37,474 nucleotides of DNA from an uncultured Pelagibacteraceae bacterium (GCA_902538525.1 CACBFA010000007.1:1-37474), one strand, 5' to 3'. Counted from the first letter of the stretch, positions 12,892-23,311 are shown. The notes: a model not told the origin generated them from the sequence alone. Numbers and translations: made by a program.

Positions 12892-13437
12892 TTATAAAGG
12901 CTGGATTACCATAATCATTTGCTTTCCATCAAATTTTGGCTGAAGCTCTACTCTCCCAATAGTCTCCATGTCTGCCTTAATTTTATCCATTAATTCATTG
13001 CCAAGGTTTGAATGTTGTAACTCTCTGCCTTTGAACCTTATTGTAAATTTGACTTTATCACCTTTTGCCAAAAATTTCTGAGCATTTTTAATTTTGAAAG
13101 TGTAGTCATGAACTTCTGTAACTGGCCTTAATTTTATTTCTTTTAATTCAATTTTCTTTTGTTTTTTTTTTGCTTTGTTGGCTTTTTTTTGTGCGTCGTA
13201 TTTATATTTACCCATGTCCATAATTTTACATACAGGTGGCCTAGCATTTGGAGCAATTTCGATTAAATCTAATCCTTCATTTTTTGCTTTGTTGATAGCT
13301 TCATTTAAATTTAAAATTCCTAAATTTTCTCCATCACTTGCAATAACTTGAACTTCATTTGATGTAATCCTGTTGTTAGACCTAGGGCCTCTTGCTTTAG
13401 TTCTTTTTTGAAAATAATTTTGTTTAAAATCTGCCAC
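12892..13437 (-). CDS. infC: Translation initiation factor IF-3
   Basis: IF3 of 181 residues. The N domain has NNRITSNEVQVIASDGENLG and APNARPPVCKIMDMGKYKY, then a Lys-rich linker and a C domain (KEIKLRPVTEVHDYTFKIKN; VKFTIRFKGRELQH). IF3 checks start codons and keeps 30S subunits free. The best start is GTG at 13437-13435, immediately after the thrS stop with no spacer and no obvious Shine-Dalgarno. Many bacteria use a rare AUU start here for autoregulation; this gene uses GTG instead. That start also gives a normal family length. Confidence 0.97.
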   Translation of the reverse strand: MADFKQNYFQKRTKARGPRSNNRITSNEVQVIASDGENLGILNLNEAINKAKNEGLDLIEIAPNARPPVCKIMDMGKYKYDAQKKANKAKKKQKKIELKEIKLRPVTEVHDYTFKIKNAQKFLAKGDKVKFTIRFKGRELQHSNLGNELMDKIKADMETIGRVELQPKFDGKQMIMVIQPL

Positions 13438-15357
13438 TTAGATTGAAGGGGCTTTATTTAGATCGGAGTATTTTTTTATAAATTCTTTCAAAGCCATATT
13501 TTCTTGTTTATTAGAATCCAATCTTCTAATAGTTACGCTGTTGGAGTCAACTTCTTTTTTTCCACAAATCAATAACATCGGTACTTTTGTTAAAGAATGA
13601 TCTCTTATTTTATAATTTAAATTGTGATTTTTAAGATCCACCTCGACAATCAAACCAACCCGTTTTAATTCCTTAGCTACACTTTTAGCATATTCATCAA
13701 AATCACTAGAGATTGGAATAACTACTGCCTGTAAAGGTGATATCCAAAATGGTAGCTTGCCTGCATAATTCTCTATAAGGATACCTATGAACCTTTCTAA
13801 AGATCCAAATAACGCTCTGTGTAACATTACAGGTACTTTTTTAGTTCCATCTTTATCAACAAAAGAAGCTCCTAATCTACCTGGTAAATTTAAATCTACT
13901 TGCAAGGTTCCACACTGCCAATCTCTACCTATTGCATCTCTTAAAACAAATTCAATTTTTGGTCCATAAAATGCTCCCTCACCTTTATTAATTGAGTACT
14001 CTAGCTTTGTCGCTTTGATTGCCTCTAACAATGCAGCCTCTGATTTATCCCAAACTTTATCGTCACCAACTCTTAAATCTGGTCTATCTGAATATTTTAA
14101 AATAACATCTTCAAAACCAAGATCTTTATAGATTTCTAAAATTAAATTTGTAACACTCAAACATTCTTCGGTAATTTGTTCTTCTGTGCAAAAAATATGT
14201 GCATCATCTTGAGTAAAGGCTCTTACACGTAATAATCCATGCAATGCACCTGAAGGTTCATATCTATGAACTTTTCCAAATTCTGACATCTTTAAAGGTA
14301 AGTCTCTATAACTTTTAAGTCCTTGATTAAATACTTGAACACACCCAGGACAATTCATGGGTTTAATTGCAAATACTTTTTCATCTGGTGTAGTTGAAGT
14401 ATACATATTAGCTCCAAATTTTTCCCAGTGGCCAGATTTTTCCCATAAAGATCTATCAAGTATTTCTGGCGTATTTATCTCTTTGTAACCATCGTGATCT
14501 TGTTTCATTCTCATATATGAAACTAATTTTTGGAACAAATTCCATCCTTTCTGGTGCCAAAACACAGATCCAGGACTTTCTTCTCTAAAATGAAATAAAT
14601 CCATCTCTTTTCCAATTTTTCTATGATCTCTTTTTTCTGCTTCCTCAATTCTCTGAAGATAAAGGTCTAATTCTTTTTGAGTTGCCCAACCAGTACCATA
14701 TATTCTTTGAAGCATTTCATTATTAGAGTCACCACGCCAATAAGCTCCGGATACTTTTGTCAGTTTAAAAGCTTTACCTATTTTACCAGAAGATACTAGA
14801 TGTGGACCTCTACATAAATCATGCCATGTTTCGCCATGATGATAAACCGTAAGTTCTTCGTTTTTAGGAATGCTCTCAATTATCTCAGCTTTGTATTTTT
14901 CTCCAATTTTTTTAAAATGACTTATTGCTTTATCTCTCTCCCAAACTTCTTTTCTTGTTTTTACATCTTTATCTATTATCTCTGACATTTTTTTTTCGAT
15001 CTTTTTTAAATCATCGCTAGTAAAAGGCTCTTTTCTTGCAAAATCATAGTAAAATCCATTTTCTATAACTGGCCCAATTGTTACCTGTGTGCCTGGGTAT
15101 AGTTCTTGAACAGCCATAGCCATTATATGTGCAGTGTCATGTCTAATGACTTCTAAACCCTTAGGATCTTTAGCTGTAAATATTTCAATAGAACAATCTT
15201 GATCAATAACAGTATATAAATCTTTAAGCTCACCGTTTATGCTCATCACTAAAGCTTGCTTGCCTAAGGACTTGCTAATTTTTTCAGCAACCTCTGTGCC
15301 TGTTATACTTTTTTCAAAGTTTAATTTTTTTCCATCAGGTAACGTAATATTTGGCAT
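13438..15357 (-). CDS. thrS: Threonyl-tRNA synthetase
   Basis: Class II synthetase of 639 residues. Order: TGS domain (MPNITLPDGKKLNFEKSITG), N2 editing domain (HDTAHIMAMAVQELYPG; DLCRGPHLVSSGKIGKAFK), catalytic core with zinc ligand motif MNCPGC, motif 2 (FGKVHRYEPSGALHGLLRVR), motif 3 (MLHRALFGSLERFIGILIE), and a C-terminal anticodon-binding domain. It charges tRNA-Thr and edits Ser-tRNA-Thr through the HxxxH of the N2 domain. The ATG overlaps the stop of the upstream glycosyltransferase by one base (TAATG). Placement before infC is the order also known in E. coli. Confidence 0.98.
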   Translation of the reverse strand: MPNITLPDGKKLNFEKSITGTEVAEKISKSLGKQALVMSINGELKDLYTVIDQDCSIEIFTAKDPKGLEVIRHDTAHIMAMAVQELYPGTQVTIGPVIENGFYYDFARKEPFTSDDLKKIEKKMSEIIDKDVKTRKEVWERDKAISHFKKIGEKYKAEIIESIPKNEELTVYHHGETWHDLCRGPHLVSSGKIGKAFKLTKVSGAYWRGDSNNEMLQRIYGTGWATQKELDLYLQRIEEAEKRDHRKIGKEMDLFHFREESPGSVFWHQKGWNLFQKLVSYMRMKQDHDGYKEINTPEILDRSLWEKSGHWEKFGANMYTSTTPDEKVFAIKPMNCPGCVQVFNQGLKSYRDLPLKMSEFGKVHRYEPSGALHGLLRVRAFTQDDAHIFCTEEQITEECLSVTNLILEIYKDLGFEDVILKYSDRPDLRVGDDKVWDKSEAALLEAIKATKLEYSINKGEGAFYGPKIEFVLRDAIGRDWQCGTLQVDLNLPGRLGASFVDKDGTKKVPVMLHRALFGSLERFIGILIENYAGKLPFWISPLQAVVIPISSDFDEYAKSVAKELKRVGLIVEVDLKNHNLNYKIRDHSLTKVPMLLICGKKEVDSNSVTIRRLDSNKQENMALKEFIKKYSDLNKAPSI

Positions 15358-16511
15358 TAGTTTATTAATTTTTTATACTCTGAATAAGTAGAAAAACACA
15401 TTTTTTCAACATTAAATTTTGAAACGACATTTTTTCTGCCTTCTATACCCATTTGATTGATGGTCTGTTCATCTAAATTCATAATTTCTATTAATTTTTT
15501 TGAAAGATCGTCAGAGTTATTTGCTTCAAATAAAAATCCTGTTTTATTTTCATTTATAGTCTCTTTTGATCCCCCAATATTACTTGCAACAATTGGTTTT
15601 TTCATTGCCTGGGCCTCAACAGATATTCTTCCAAAGGCTTCTGGTTCTATAGATGAAGAAACTATAATGTCTGAAACTTTGTAAGCTAGAGGCATATTTT
15701 TACAATGATCTATAAATTTTACTTGGTTAGTTAATCTATACTGTTCAACTAACCTAACAAGTTTCTTTTTGTAAAGTTCTCTTCCTTGATCGCTCCCAAG
15801 AATAATTACATTAAATACCTCGTGTCCTAAATTAATATTTACTTTATTAATAGCATCTAAAAACATTTCTTGGCCTTTCCATTCTGTTAATCTTCCGGGC
15901 AATAGAACAGTTTTTCTCTCAATTTTAAGTCCCCATGATTTAAATAATTCATCTTCCTCTGTTTCTATAGTTGTTGATGGATCAAAATAGTCAGTATTAA
16001 TGCCTCTAAATATCACCAAGAATTTTTTTTTATCATTAAGGTATTCAGAGTAGTTTTCTTTAATATGTGAAAATATAAAATTAGACCCAGCAATAATTAA
16101 ATCTGATCTCAACATTACAGAATTATATAATTTTTTTAATTTACTTTTAAAATTATATGTTCCATGAAATGTAGTTACAAATTTACGTCGTGTGATTTTG
16201 GTAGCTAGCAAACAAGACCATGCAGGTGCTCTACTTCTCGCGTGGACAATATTAATTCCATAAAATAAAATTATTAAAGAAATAATTATTGAATTAAAAA
16301 AAACCAAAATGGGGTTTTTGGAATTAACAGGTAACCTTATATATTTAACTTTTTTTTTATCTATAAACTTTGTTAATTCACCACCGTTGCAAATTAAAAA
16401 AGATTTACAATCATTTTCATGTAGATAGTGTGCGATATCATAACAACCTGTTTCTGCGCCACCGTATCCAAGTTTTGGTATAACTTGCAGAACTTTCAAT
16501 TTTGGATGCAT
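15357..16511 (-). CDS. Glycosyltransferase family 4 (group 1)
   Basis: Retaining GT-B glycosyltransferase of 384 residues. The N-terminal half opens with KVLQVIPKLGYGGAETGCY, the glycine-rich acceptor-side loop of GT4 enzymes. The C-terminal half has VLLPGRLTEWKGQEMFLDA and the EX7E-type motif in EPEAFGRISVEAQAMKKP, which binds the sugar-nucleotide donor. The hydrophobic stretch around residues 65-85 may associate with the membrane. The product is probably a cell-surface polysaccharide or lipopolysaccharide core sugar linkage; donor and acceptor cannot be read from sequence. The gene leads the long minus-strand run, one base overlapping thrS, and is separated by 42 nt from the divergent hydrolase. 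Confidence 0.88.
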   Translation of the reverse strand: MHPKLKVLQVIPKLGYGGAETGCYDIAHYLHENDCKSFLICNGGELTKFIDKKKVKYIRLPVNSKNPILVFFNSIIISLIILFYGINIVHARSRAPAWSCLLATKITRRKFVTTFHGTYNFKSKLKKLYNSVMLRSDLIIAGSNFIFSHIKENYSEYLNDKKKFLVIFRGINTDYFDPSTTIETEEDELFKSWGLKIERKTVLLPGRLTEWKGQEMFLDAINKVNINLGHEVFNVIILGSDQGRELYKKKLVRLVEQYRLTNQVKFIDHCKNMPLAYKVSDIIVSSSIEPEAFGRISVEAQAMKKPIVASNIGGSKETINENKTGFLFEANNSDDLSKKLIEIMNLDEQTINQMGIEGRKNVVSKFNVEKMCFSTYSEYKKLIN

Positions 16512-16553
16512 ATGGTAGAGTTATAATATTTCAAATCAATTTTAATACTTTAT

Positions 16554-17315
16554 ATGAAAAAATTTAAATTTCTAAAAATTTCTAAAACAAAAAAACTAAG
16601 ATATATAAGCAATTATTATAAGAAAAATCTTTATATTATATTTTTACCAGGTTTTGCATCCGATATAGAAGGAGATAAACCTAAAAGATTTTTAAACTAT
16701 GCTAAAAAAAATAAATTGGGTTTTTTGGCACTAGAATATTCTGGATACGGAAAATCTTCAGGTGAATTTACAAAAGGGAATATTTCCACTTGGGCAAATG
16801 ATGCAAAACAGACTATTAAGAGTATAGTTAAAAAAAATGATATAATTTTAATAGGTTCTAGTATGGGTGCTTGGATTTCTTTATTATTATTTAAATCAAT
16901 TAAGAAACAGATTAAAGGCTTTATTGGAATTGGCTCTGCTCCAGAATTTTTAACAAGAATAATGTGGAAAAAATTTTCAAAAAAGACAAAGAGTGAAATT
17001 ATCAAAAAAGGTATTAGCAAAATTAAAAATGGTGGGTATGAGTATCTCATAACTGATCAATTAATTAAAGATGGAAGAAAAAAACAAAATAAAGTTTTGA
17101 AAGTTAAAATTCCAATGAAAATACCTGTTACTATGGTCCATGGTCAAAAAGATGAAGTTGTACCAATTAAATACTCAAGAGAAGTTTTAAAAATCTTCAG
17201 CAAAGCAAAAAAAAAATTAAATATAATTAAGAAGGGTGACCATAGTCTCTCGTCAAAAAAAAATCTAAATATTATTTGTAAAGAGTTAGATAATATTATT
17301 AAAAATACTAACTAG
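16554..17315 (+). CDS. Alpha/beta hydrolase (serine hydrolase)
   Basis: Protein of 253 residues with an alpha/beta-hydrolase fold: oxyanion loop region FLPGFASD (about residues 30-37), nucleophile elbow G101-S-S103-M-G105, acid D200 in HGQKDEVVP, and H230 in KGDHSLS. The small core with an extended lid (about 130-185) resembles the ABHD10/palmitoyl-thioesterase-like group, but the substrate is unknown. No signal peptide, so cytoplasmic. It is very rich in lysine, like many proteins here. The 3' end overlaps the gltB stop codon by 8 nt on the opposite strand. The start is 42 nt from the divergent glycosyltransferase. Confidence 0.8.
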   Translation: MKKFKFLKISKTKKLRYISNYYKKNLYIIFLPGFASDIEGDKPKRFLNYAKKNKLGFLALEYSGYGKSSGEFTKGNISTWANDAKQTIKSIVKKNDIILIGSSMGAWISLLLFKSIKKQIKGFIGIGSAPEFLTRIMWKKFSKKTKSEIIKKGISKIKNGGYEYLITDQLIKDGRKKQNKVLKVKIPMKIPVTMVHGQKDEVVPIKYSREVLKIFSKAKKKLNIIKKGDHSLSSKKNLNIICKELDNIIKNTN

Positions 17316-20300
17316 CTTGACCGACTAATTTTTTATTTGATATAGGATTTTCTAACTTATCTAACATTTCTTTTGGACAAACTTGGACAAAATTATTTAT
17401 TTCATTTTCAAAATTCTCAACAATTTTTTTCGAGATTGTTGAATTTGTTTCTATCGCATGCTCTTGAATTAATTTCCTTAGATGATCAATCCAAAATTTA
17501 GTTTCTGGAGTTTGCCAAACTACACTTTCAGGATTTACTTTTTTATCAAATTGATTTTCAGGGTCATAAATAAATGCCATACCTCCTGTCATGCCAGCTC
17601 CAAAATTATCGCCAATATCACCTAATATAATAACGTTTCCGCCTGTCATGTATTCACAGCCATTTGAATCACAACCTTCTACTACTGCAGTTGCACCTGA
17701 ATTTCTTACAGCAAATCTCTCTCCTGCTTGTCCTGCAGCTAATAATTTTCCTGAAGTAGCTCCATATAAAACAGTATTTCCAATAATAGTATTTTCATTT
17801 GAAACAAGGTTGCTTTCGTCTTGTAATTTAATTACAATAATTCCACCTGATAGTCCTTTGGCAACATAATCATTTGCATCCCCTTTTAAAATTAGTTTTA
17901 ATCCTTTAATAGCAAAAGCACCAAAGGATTGGCCTGCTGAACCTTTAAAATTTAATTCGATCGAATTTTCATCAAGATTGTTATTTCCAAATTTTTTGTA
18001 CAAATGGTAAGAAATTCTAGTACCAACTGCTCTATCAGTATTTTGAATTTCAAATTCTTGATTTATTTTTTCTTTTTTATCTATTTTGTCTTTTATTTCT
18101 GGCCATAATTTTTGATCTAAAGTATCTGGAACAGAATTAATTTCAGGTTTCTCACAATATCTTTTATTTTTTCCAGGATCTGCCTGAACAAAAAGAGGAT
18201 TTAAGTCTAGATCATCCAAGTTTGGTGATCCTTTGCTTACTTGCCTTAGTAAGTCAGTTCTTCCAATTACTTCATTTAAAGATTTGAAACCAAGATCAGC
18301 AAGTATTTCTCTTACTTCCTCTGCTATAAATGTAAAAAGGTTTACTACTTTTTCAGGAGTTCCTGTAAATTTCTCTCTTAATTTATCATCTTGTGTGCAA
18401 ACACCCACCGGACATGTATTTGAATGACATTGTCTGACCATTATACATCCCATTGCAACTAAAGCAGTTGTTGCTACGCCAAATTCTTCTGCTCCCATCA
18501 TGGCTGCAATTACAACATCTCTTCCTGTTTTTATTCCACCGTCAGTTCTAAGCGTCACTTGATGTCTCAAGTTATTTAAAGTTAATACCTGATTTGCTTC
18601 TGTTAATCCCATCTCCCAAGGAACTCCAACATATTTAACGCTTGTCTGTGGAGTGGCTCCTGTGCCTCCTGAGTGCCCTGAGATTAAAATTATGTCTGCT
18701 TTAGCCTTTGCGACTCCAGCAGCTATCGTTCCAATTCCTGATGAAGCAACTAATTTAACTCCAACCCTAGCTTTAGGATTTATTTGTTTTAAATCATAAA
18801 TTAATTGAGCTAGATCTTCTATTGAATAAATATCATGATGTGGCGGAGGTGATATTAAAGTAACTCCTGGCGTTGAGTGTCTCAATCTCGCAATTTCATC
18901 CGTAACTTTAAAACCTGGTAATTGTCCACCTTCACCTGGTTTAGCACCCTGTGCAATTTTGATTTCAATCTCATTACAATTATTTAAATAATTAATGGTT
19001 ACTCCAAATCTAGCTGATGCAATTTGTTTAACCCTTGAATTTGCACTATCTCCATTCTCCATAATCTTAAATCTTTTTTCATCTTCTCCACCTTCACCAC
19101 TACAAGATGCGCCTTTAATTCTGTTCATACCAACAGCAAGAGTTTCATGTGCTTCTTTAGATAAAGCTCCATGAGACATACTTCCACTTCCAAATCTTTT
19201 TAATATATTAGATGCAGGCTCAACATTAGATATATCGATGGGATTTTTAGATTTAAAATCTACTAAATCTCTTAAACTTATTGGATTTAGATTATAAATA
19301 CCTTTTGTGTATTTTTTATATATTTCATAAGATCCTTGTCCAACCGCAGTTTGCAGTAAATGAATTAGTTTGCCTTGATACTGATGTGTTTCACCATTTT
19401 TTCTATATCTGTAAATGCCTCCAATAGGTAAAATATTTGAATTATTGAAAAATGCTTCTTTGTGTATAGTTCTGATTTTCTTTTCTATTCCTTTTAAACC
19501 AATTCCAGAAATCTTTGATAACATCCCAGGAAAGTAATCTTTCACAATTGTTCTACTTAGTCCCACAGTTTCAAAATTACATCCGCCTCTATAAGAACTT
19601 AAAACAGAAATTCCCATTTTAGACATTATTTTAAGAAGACCGAGATTCACTGATTTAATATATCTTGAAACACATTCATCAAAAGTGAAATTTCCAAATA
19701 ATTTCTTAGAATGTCTTTGATATAAGCTATCAAAAGCTAAATAAGGGTTCACTGTAGTAGCACCAACACCAATTAATGTTGCAAAAGAGTGAGTATCTAG
19801 AGCATCTCCAGTTTGAACATTGATAGAAACATAACCTCTTAAACCTAATTTAACTAAATGTGTATTTATTGCCCCTATACATAAAAGCATCGGCATTGGC
19901 ATTCTATTTTCTGAAATATTTTTATCTGATAATATTATTTGTTTAATTCCCTCTCTAACAGCTTGTTCAGATTTAACTTTGAGTAAATTTATTGATGTCT
20001 CTAAATCATCATCTTTGCTGAATGTACAATCTAAAACTTTATTATTATTTCCAAAGAATTTCAAAAATTTTTCAAATTGTGCATTTGATAATATTGGACT
20101 ATTTAAGACATAAATATTGTCTTTAGTTAATTTACTAAAATCTAAAATATTACCAAGATTTCCAAATCTTGTCTTTAAACTCATAACTTTATTTTCTCTT
20201 AGAGAGTCAATTGGTGGATTTGTAACCTGACTAAAGTTTTGTCTAAAGTAATGATATAGTGGTCTATATTTGTCAGATAAAACTGCTAAAGGCGTGTCAT

Positions 20301-21804
20301 CACCCATTGAGCCTGTTGCTTCTTTAGCATCTTCTGCCATTGGATGAAGAATTAATTCTAAATCTTCTATGCTATATCCAAAACAATGTTGAAAATTCCT
20401 CAAACTTTGACCTTCTAGCTCTACTTTTTCAGTTTCTGCCTCTAATTTTTTATCAAGATCAATAATCTGATTGTTGTAATGTTTATATTCTTTTGAAAGG
20501 TAGTTTTTTATTTCATCGTTTGAATATACTTTGCCTTTTTCTATTCTTACTCCTAATATTTCTCCAGGTCCTAATCTTCCTTTAGATACAATTTTTTTCT
20601 CATTTAAATCTATCATTCCTGTTTCGCTTCCTGCAAAAAGGAGTTTGTCTCTTGTAACTGTATATCTAAGTGGTCTTAATCCATTTCTGTCGGTTGCAAC
20701 AATTACCCACTCATTATCTGTTGCAGCTATAGCAGCTGGCCCATCCCAAGGCTCCATGGTACTATTTAAAAAATTGAATAGTTGTTGATGATCTTTTTTT
20801 AATACCTTATTTTTTTTTGACCAAGCGTCTGGTATTAACATTAATTTTGCTAGAGGAGCAGGCTGTCCAGAAATGTTTAATAACTCAAAAACATTATCTA
20901 ATGACGCAGAGTCAGAATTTCCAGCTGGTATTACAGGCTTAAGACTCTCTATATCTTCAAAAACTGGACTAAACATCTCTTCTTCGTGAACCTTCATCCA
21001 ATTAACATTTCCTTTAAGGGTATTTATTTCACCATTATGCGCTATAGATCTAAACGGTTGAGCTAGGTCCCAACTAGGCGCAGTATTGGTTGAAAATCTT
21101 TGGTGAAATATTGCATACCTTGATATAAATCTTTCATCTTTTAAGTCAGTATAAAAATCTGACAAAGCTTCTGCTAAAAACATTCCTTTATAAATGATAG
21201 ATTTAGAACTAAATGAACATATATAAAAATTATTTAATTGATTATTGAGAGCTTCTTTTTCAATTACTCTTCTAGTTTCATACAATTTTTGTTCCAGAGA
21301 TTTATTGACAACTTTTTTGTCATTGTATGTGAACAATACTTGAGTAATTTCAGGTCTTGTTTGTTCAGCTTTTTCTCCTAAAACAGAGGGATCAACAGGA
21401 ACTTGTCTCCAGCCATAGATACTAAAATTTCTCTTTGTTAGTTCACTTTCAACAATAGTTCTACATTGCTCTTGAGCGCTATAATCATTTCTTGGTAAGA
21501 AAATCATACCCACGCATAGTTCAGAATTATCGTGTTTATGACCAGTGACTTCAATTTTTTCCTCAAAGAAATCTTTAGGAATTTCAATATGGATTCCAGC
21601 ACCATCTCCTGTTTTTCCGTCTGCATCGATTGCACCCCTATGCCAAACAGCTTTTAAGGCATCGATTCCATATTCTACGACTTTTCTTGATTTTAGACCT
21701 TCGGTAGATGCTACTAAACCTACACCACATGCATCATGTTCCATTTCTTCCGAGTAAACATGATTACTTTTTAAAATTTTTAAATTTTTATTTCTTAACT
21801 TCAT
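17308..21804 (-). CDS. gltB: Glutamate synthase (GOGAT) large subunit
   Basis: Large subunit of 1498 residues. A propeptide of 25 residues precedes the nucleophile C26 (HDACGVGLVAS) of the N-terminal glutaminase domain; HQRFSTNTAPSWDLAQPFR follows. Then come the central domain and the FMN-binding synthase domain (PGEGGQLPGFKV; SGHSGGTGATP). The 3Fe-4S cluster ligands are in CIMVRQCHSNTCPVGVC, and a C-terminal beta-helix closes with GGNVIILGDIGDNFGAGMTGG. It makes two glutamates from glutamine and 2-oxoglutarate using electrons from GltD. I chose ATG 21804, which overlaps the gltD stop (TGATG); the preceding TTG at 21807 is an alternative. Gene order gltD-gltB is the reverse of E. coli. Confidence 0.97.
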   Translation of the reverse strand: MKLRNKNLKILKSNHVYSEEMEHDACGVGLVASTEGLKSRKVVEYGIDALKAVWHRGAIDADGKTGDGAGIHIEIPKDFFEEKIEVTGHKHDNSELCVGMIFLPRNDYSAQEQCRTIVESELTKRNFSIYGWRQVPVDPSVLGEKAEQTRPEITQVLFTYNDKKVVNKSLEQKLYETRRVIEKEALNNQLNNFYICSFSSKSIIYKGMFLAEALSDFYTDLKDERFISRYAIFHQRFSTNTAPSWDLAQPFRSIAHNGEINTLKGNVNWMKVHEEEMFSPVFEDIESLKPVIPAGNSDSASLDNVFELLNISGQPAPLAKLMLIPDAWSKKNKVLKKDHQQLFNFLNSTMEPWDGPAAIAATDNEWVIVATDRNGLRPLRYTVTRDKLLFAGSETGMIDLNEKKIVSKGRLGPGEILGVRIEKGKVYSNDEIKNYLSKEYKHYNNQIIDLDKKLEAETEKVELEGQSLRNFQHCFGYSIEDLELILHPMAEDAKEATGSMGDDTPLAVLSDKYRPLYHYFRQNFSQVTNPPIDSLRENKVMSLKTRFGNLGNILDFSKLTKDNIYVLNSPILSNAQFEKFLKFFGNNNKVLDCTFSKDDDLETSINLLKVKSEQAVREGIKQIILSDKNISENRMPMPMLLCIGAINTHLVKLGLRGYVSINVQTGDALDTHSFATLIGVGATTVNPYLAFDSLYQRHSKKLFGNFTFDECVSRYIKSVNLGLLKIMSKMGISVLSSYRGGCNFETVGLSRTIVKDYFPGMLSKISGIGLKGIEKKIRTIHKEAFFNNSNILPIGGIYRYRKNGETHQYQGKLIHLLQTAVGQGSYEIYKKYTKGIYNLNPISLRDLVDFKSKNPIDISNVEPASNILKRFGSGSMSHGALSKEAHETLAVGMNRIKGASCSGEGGEDEKRFKIMENGDSANSRVKQIASARFGVTINYLNNCNEIEIKIAQGAKPGEGGQLPGFKVTDEIARLRHSTPGVTLISPPPHHDIYSIEDLAQLIYDLKQINPKARVGVKLVASSGIGTIAAGVAKAKADIILISGHSGGTGATPQTSVKYVGVPWEMGLTEANQVLTLNNLRHQVTLRTDGGIKTGRDVVIAAMMGAEEFGVATTALVAMGCIMVRQCHSNTCPVGVCTQDDKLREKFTGTPEKVVNLFTFIAEEVREILADLGFKSLNEVIGRTDLLRQVSKGSPNLDDLDLNPLFVQADPGKNKRYCEKPEINSVPDTLDQKLWPEIKDKIDKKEKINQEFEIQNTDRAVGTRISYHLYKKFGNNNLDENSIELNFKGSAGQSFGAFAIKGLKLILKGDANDYVAKGLSGGIIVIKLQDESNLVSNENTIIGNTVLYGATSGKLLAAGQAGERFAVRNSGATAVVEGCDSNGCEYMTGGNVIILGDIGDNFGAGMTGGMAFIYDPENQFDKKVNPESVVWQTPETKFWIDHLRKLIQEHAIETNSTISKKIVENFENEINNFVQVCPKEMLDKLENPISNKKLVGQAS

Positions 21805-23237
21805 CAAGCAACTCTAAGTTTTTGTTTACTTTGTAAATAATTATCGATTGATGTTGCGGCATCTCTTCCGTCTTTGATGCCCCAAACCACTAAAGATGCT
21901 CCACGAACTATATCTCCGGCTGCAAAAACTCCCTGTATACTAGTTTCCATAGTATCAAAATCCGCTTTTATTGTTCCCCATCTTGATACTTGTAATTTTT
22001 CTTCATTAAATAATTTTGGAAGATCTTCTGGATCAAATCCAAGTGCTTTGATTACAAGATCAGCTTTAATTTCAAAATCTGAATTTTCTTCAACAACTGG
22101 TTTTCTTCTACCGCTATCATCTGGCTCACCTAATTTCATTTTATTAACAACTACACTTTCAATTTTATTTGTTCCCTTAAACTCTTTAGGGCTTGTTAAC
22201 CAAATGAATTCAACACCTTCTTCTTCTGCATTTCCAACTTCTCTTGCTGAGCCTGGCATATTTTCTCTATCTCTTCTATATAAACATTTTACAGATTTAG
22301 CATTCTGTCTCACTGAAGTCCTTAAGCAGTCCATTGCTGTATCGCCGCCTCCAATTACTACAACATCTTTACCTTCAGCATTTAAAGTTCCGTTATCAAA
22401 CAACTCAACTTTATCACCTAGTCCTTTTTTATTTGATGCTGTCAAAAATTCCATGGCAGGGAAAATATTACTCAAATCGTTACCAGGTAAATTAACTTCT
22501 CTAGCTTTATAAACTCCTGTAGCTATTAAAATTGCATCATGTTTTTCTCTTAACTCCGTCAAGCTGGAATCTTTTCCAACTTCATAGTTTAAGACAAATT
22601 TAATTCCACTTTCTTCTAAAAGTTTTATTCTCCTTTGAACAACATGCTTTTCTAATTTAAATCCTGGGATACCATATATTAGTAGCCCTCCAGCTCTGTC
22701 ATAACGATCATATATAGTTACCTTGTATCCTTTTTTTCTGAGTTGTTCTCCACAAGCAAGTCCAGCAGGACCAGAACCTATAATTCCTACACTCTCGTTT
22801 TTTTCACTATTTATTTCTATTGGTTTAACCCAACCATTTTCCCAAGCTTTCTCTGTGATATATTTTTCTATTGATCCAATAGTTACTGTTCCATGACCCG
22901 ATTGCTCTATTACACAATTTCCTTCACACAGCCTATCCTGGGGGCAAATTCTTCCACAAACTTCTGGCATGTTGTTTGTGCTTTGTGATAATTGATAAGC
23001 TTCCTCATATCTTCCCTCAGCAGTTAGTTTTAGCCAATCTGGTATATTGTTACTTAATGGACAATGAACTTGGCAAAATGGTACTCCACATTGGGAACAC
23101 CTGCTTGACTGCTGAACAGCTCTATCTTTTAGAAATTCTTGATATATTTCACTAAAATCCTCTTTTCGGTCTGATATATCTCTTTTAGGTGGATTTTGTT
23201 GACCTATATCAACAAACTTAAGCATTTTTTCTGACAT
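21804..23237 (-). CDS. gltD: Glutamate synthase small subunit (NADPH)
   Basis: Protein of 477 residues. The N-terminal Fe-S region has two cysteine clusters (CSQCGVPFCQVHCPL and CGRICPQDRLCEGNC), which carry 4Fe-4S centers in the holoenzyme. The FAD site is IIGSGPAGLACGEQL and the NADPH site VIGGGDTAMDC, followed by AAGDIVRGASLVVWGIKDGR near the C-terminus. It passes electrons from NADPH to GltB. The gene heads the gltDB operon; the 178-nt region between it and uppP holds the likely promoters for both directions. Confidence 0.97.
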   Translation of the reverse strand: MSEKMLKFVDIGQQNPPKRDISDRKEDFSEIYQEFLKDRAVQQSSRCSQCGVPFCQVHCPLSNNIPDWLKLTAEGRYEEAYQLSQSTNNMPEVCGRICPQDRLCEGNCVIEQSGHGTVTIGSIEKYITEKAWENGWVKPIEINSEKNESVGIIGSGPAGLACGEQLRKKGYKVTIYDRYDRAGGLLIYGIPGFKLEKHVVQRRIKLLEESGIKFVLNYEVGKDSSLTELREKHDAILIATGVYKAREVNLPGNDLSNIFPAMEFLTASNKKGLGDKVELFDNGTLNAEGKDVVVIGGGDTAMDCLRTSVRQNAKSVKCLYRRDRENMPGSAREVGNAEEEGVEFIWLTSPKEFKGTNKIESVVVNKMKLGEPDDSGRRKPVVEENSDFEIKADLVIKALGFDPEDLPKLFNEEKLQVSRWGTIKADFDTMETSIQGVFAAGDIVRGASLVVWGIKDGRDAATSIDNYLQSKQKLRVA

Positions 23238-23291
23238 GGTGGACGCTGTATATACGATAAAAATTTAATATTAAACAATTACAAGGTCATA

Positions 23292-23311
23292 AATATTGAC
23301 TAATATTTGAC
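23292..23311. repeat. Tandem 9-10 bp direct repeat in gltD/uppP divergent region
   Basis: Two nearly identical copies, AATATTGAC (23292-23300) and AATATTTGAC (23302-23311), sit about one helical turn apart in the spacer between gltD and uppP. Such spacing can mark a binding site for a dimeric regulator. In an AT-rich background chance is a real alternative, and no regulator is known from the sequence. Confidence 0.25.
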
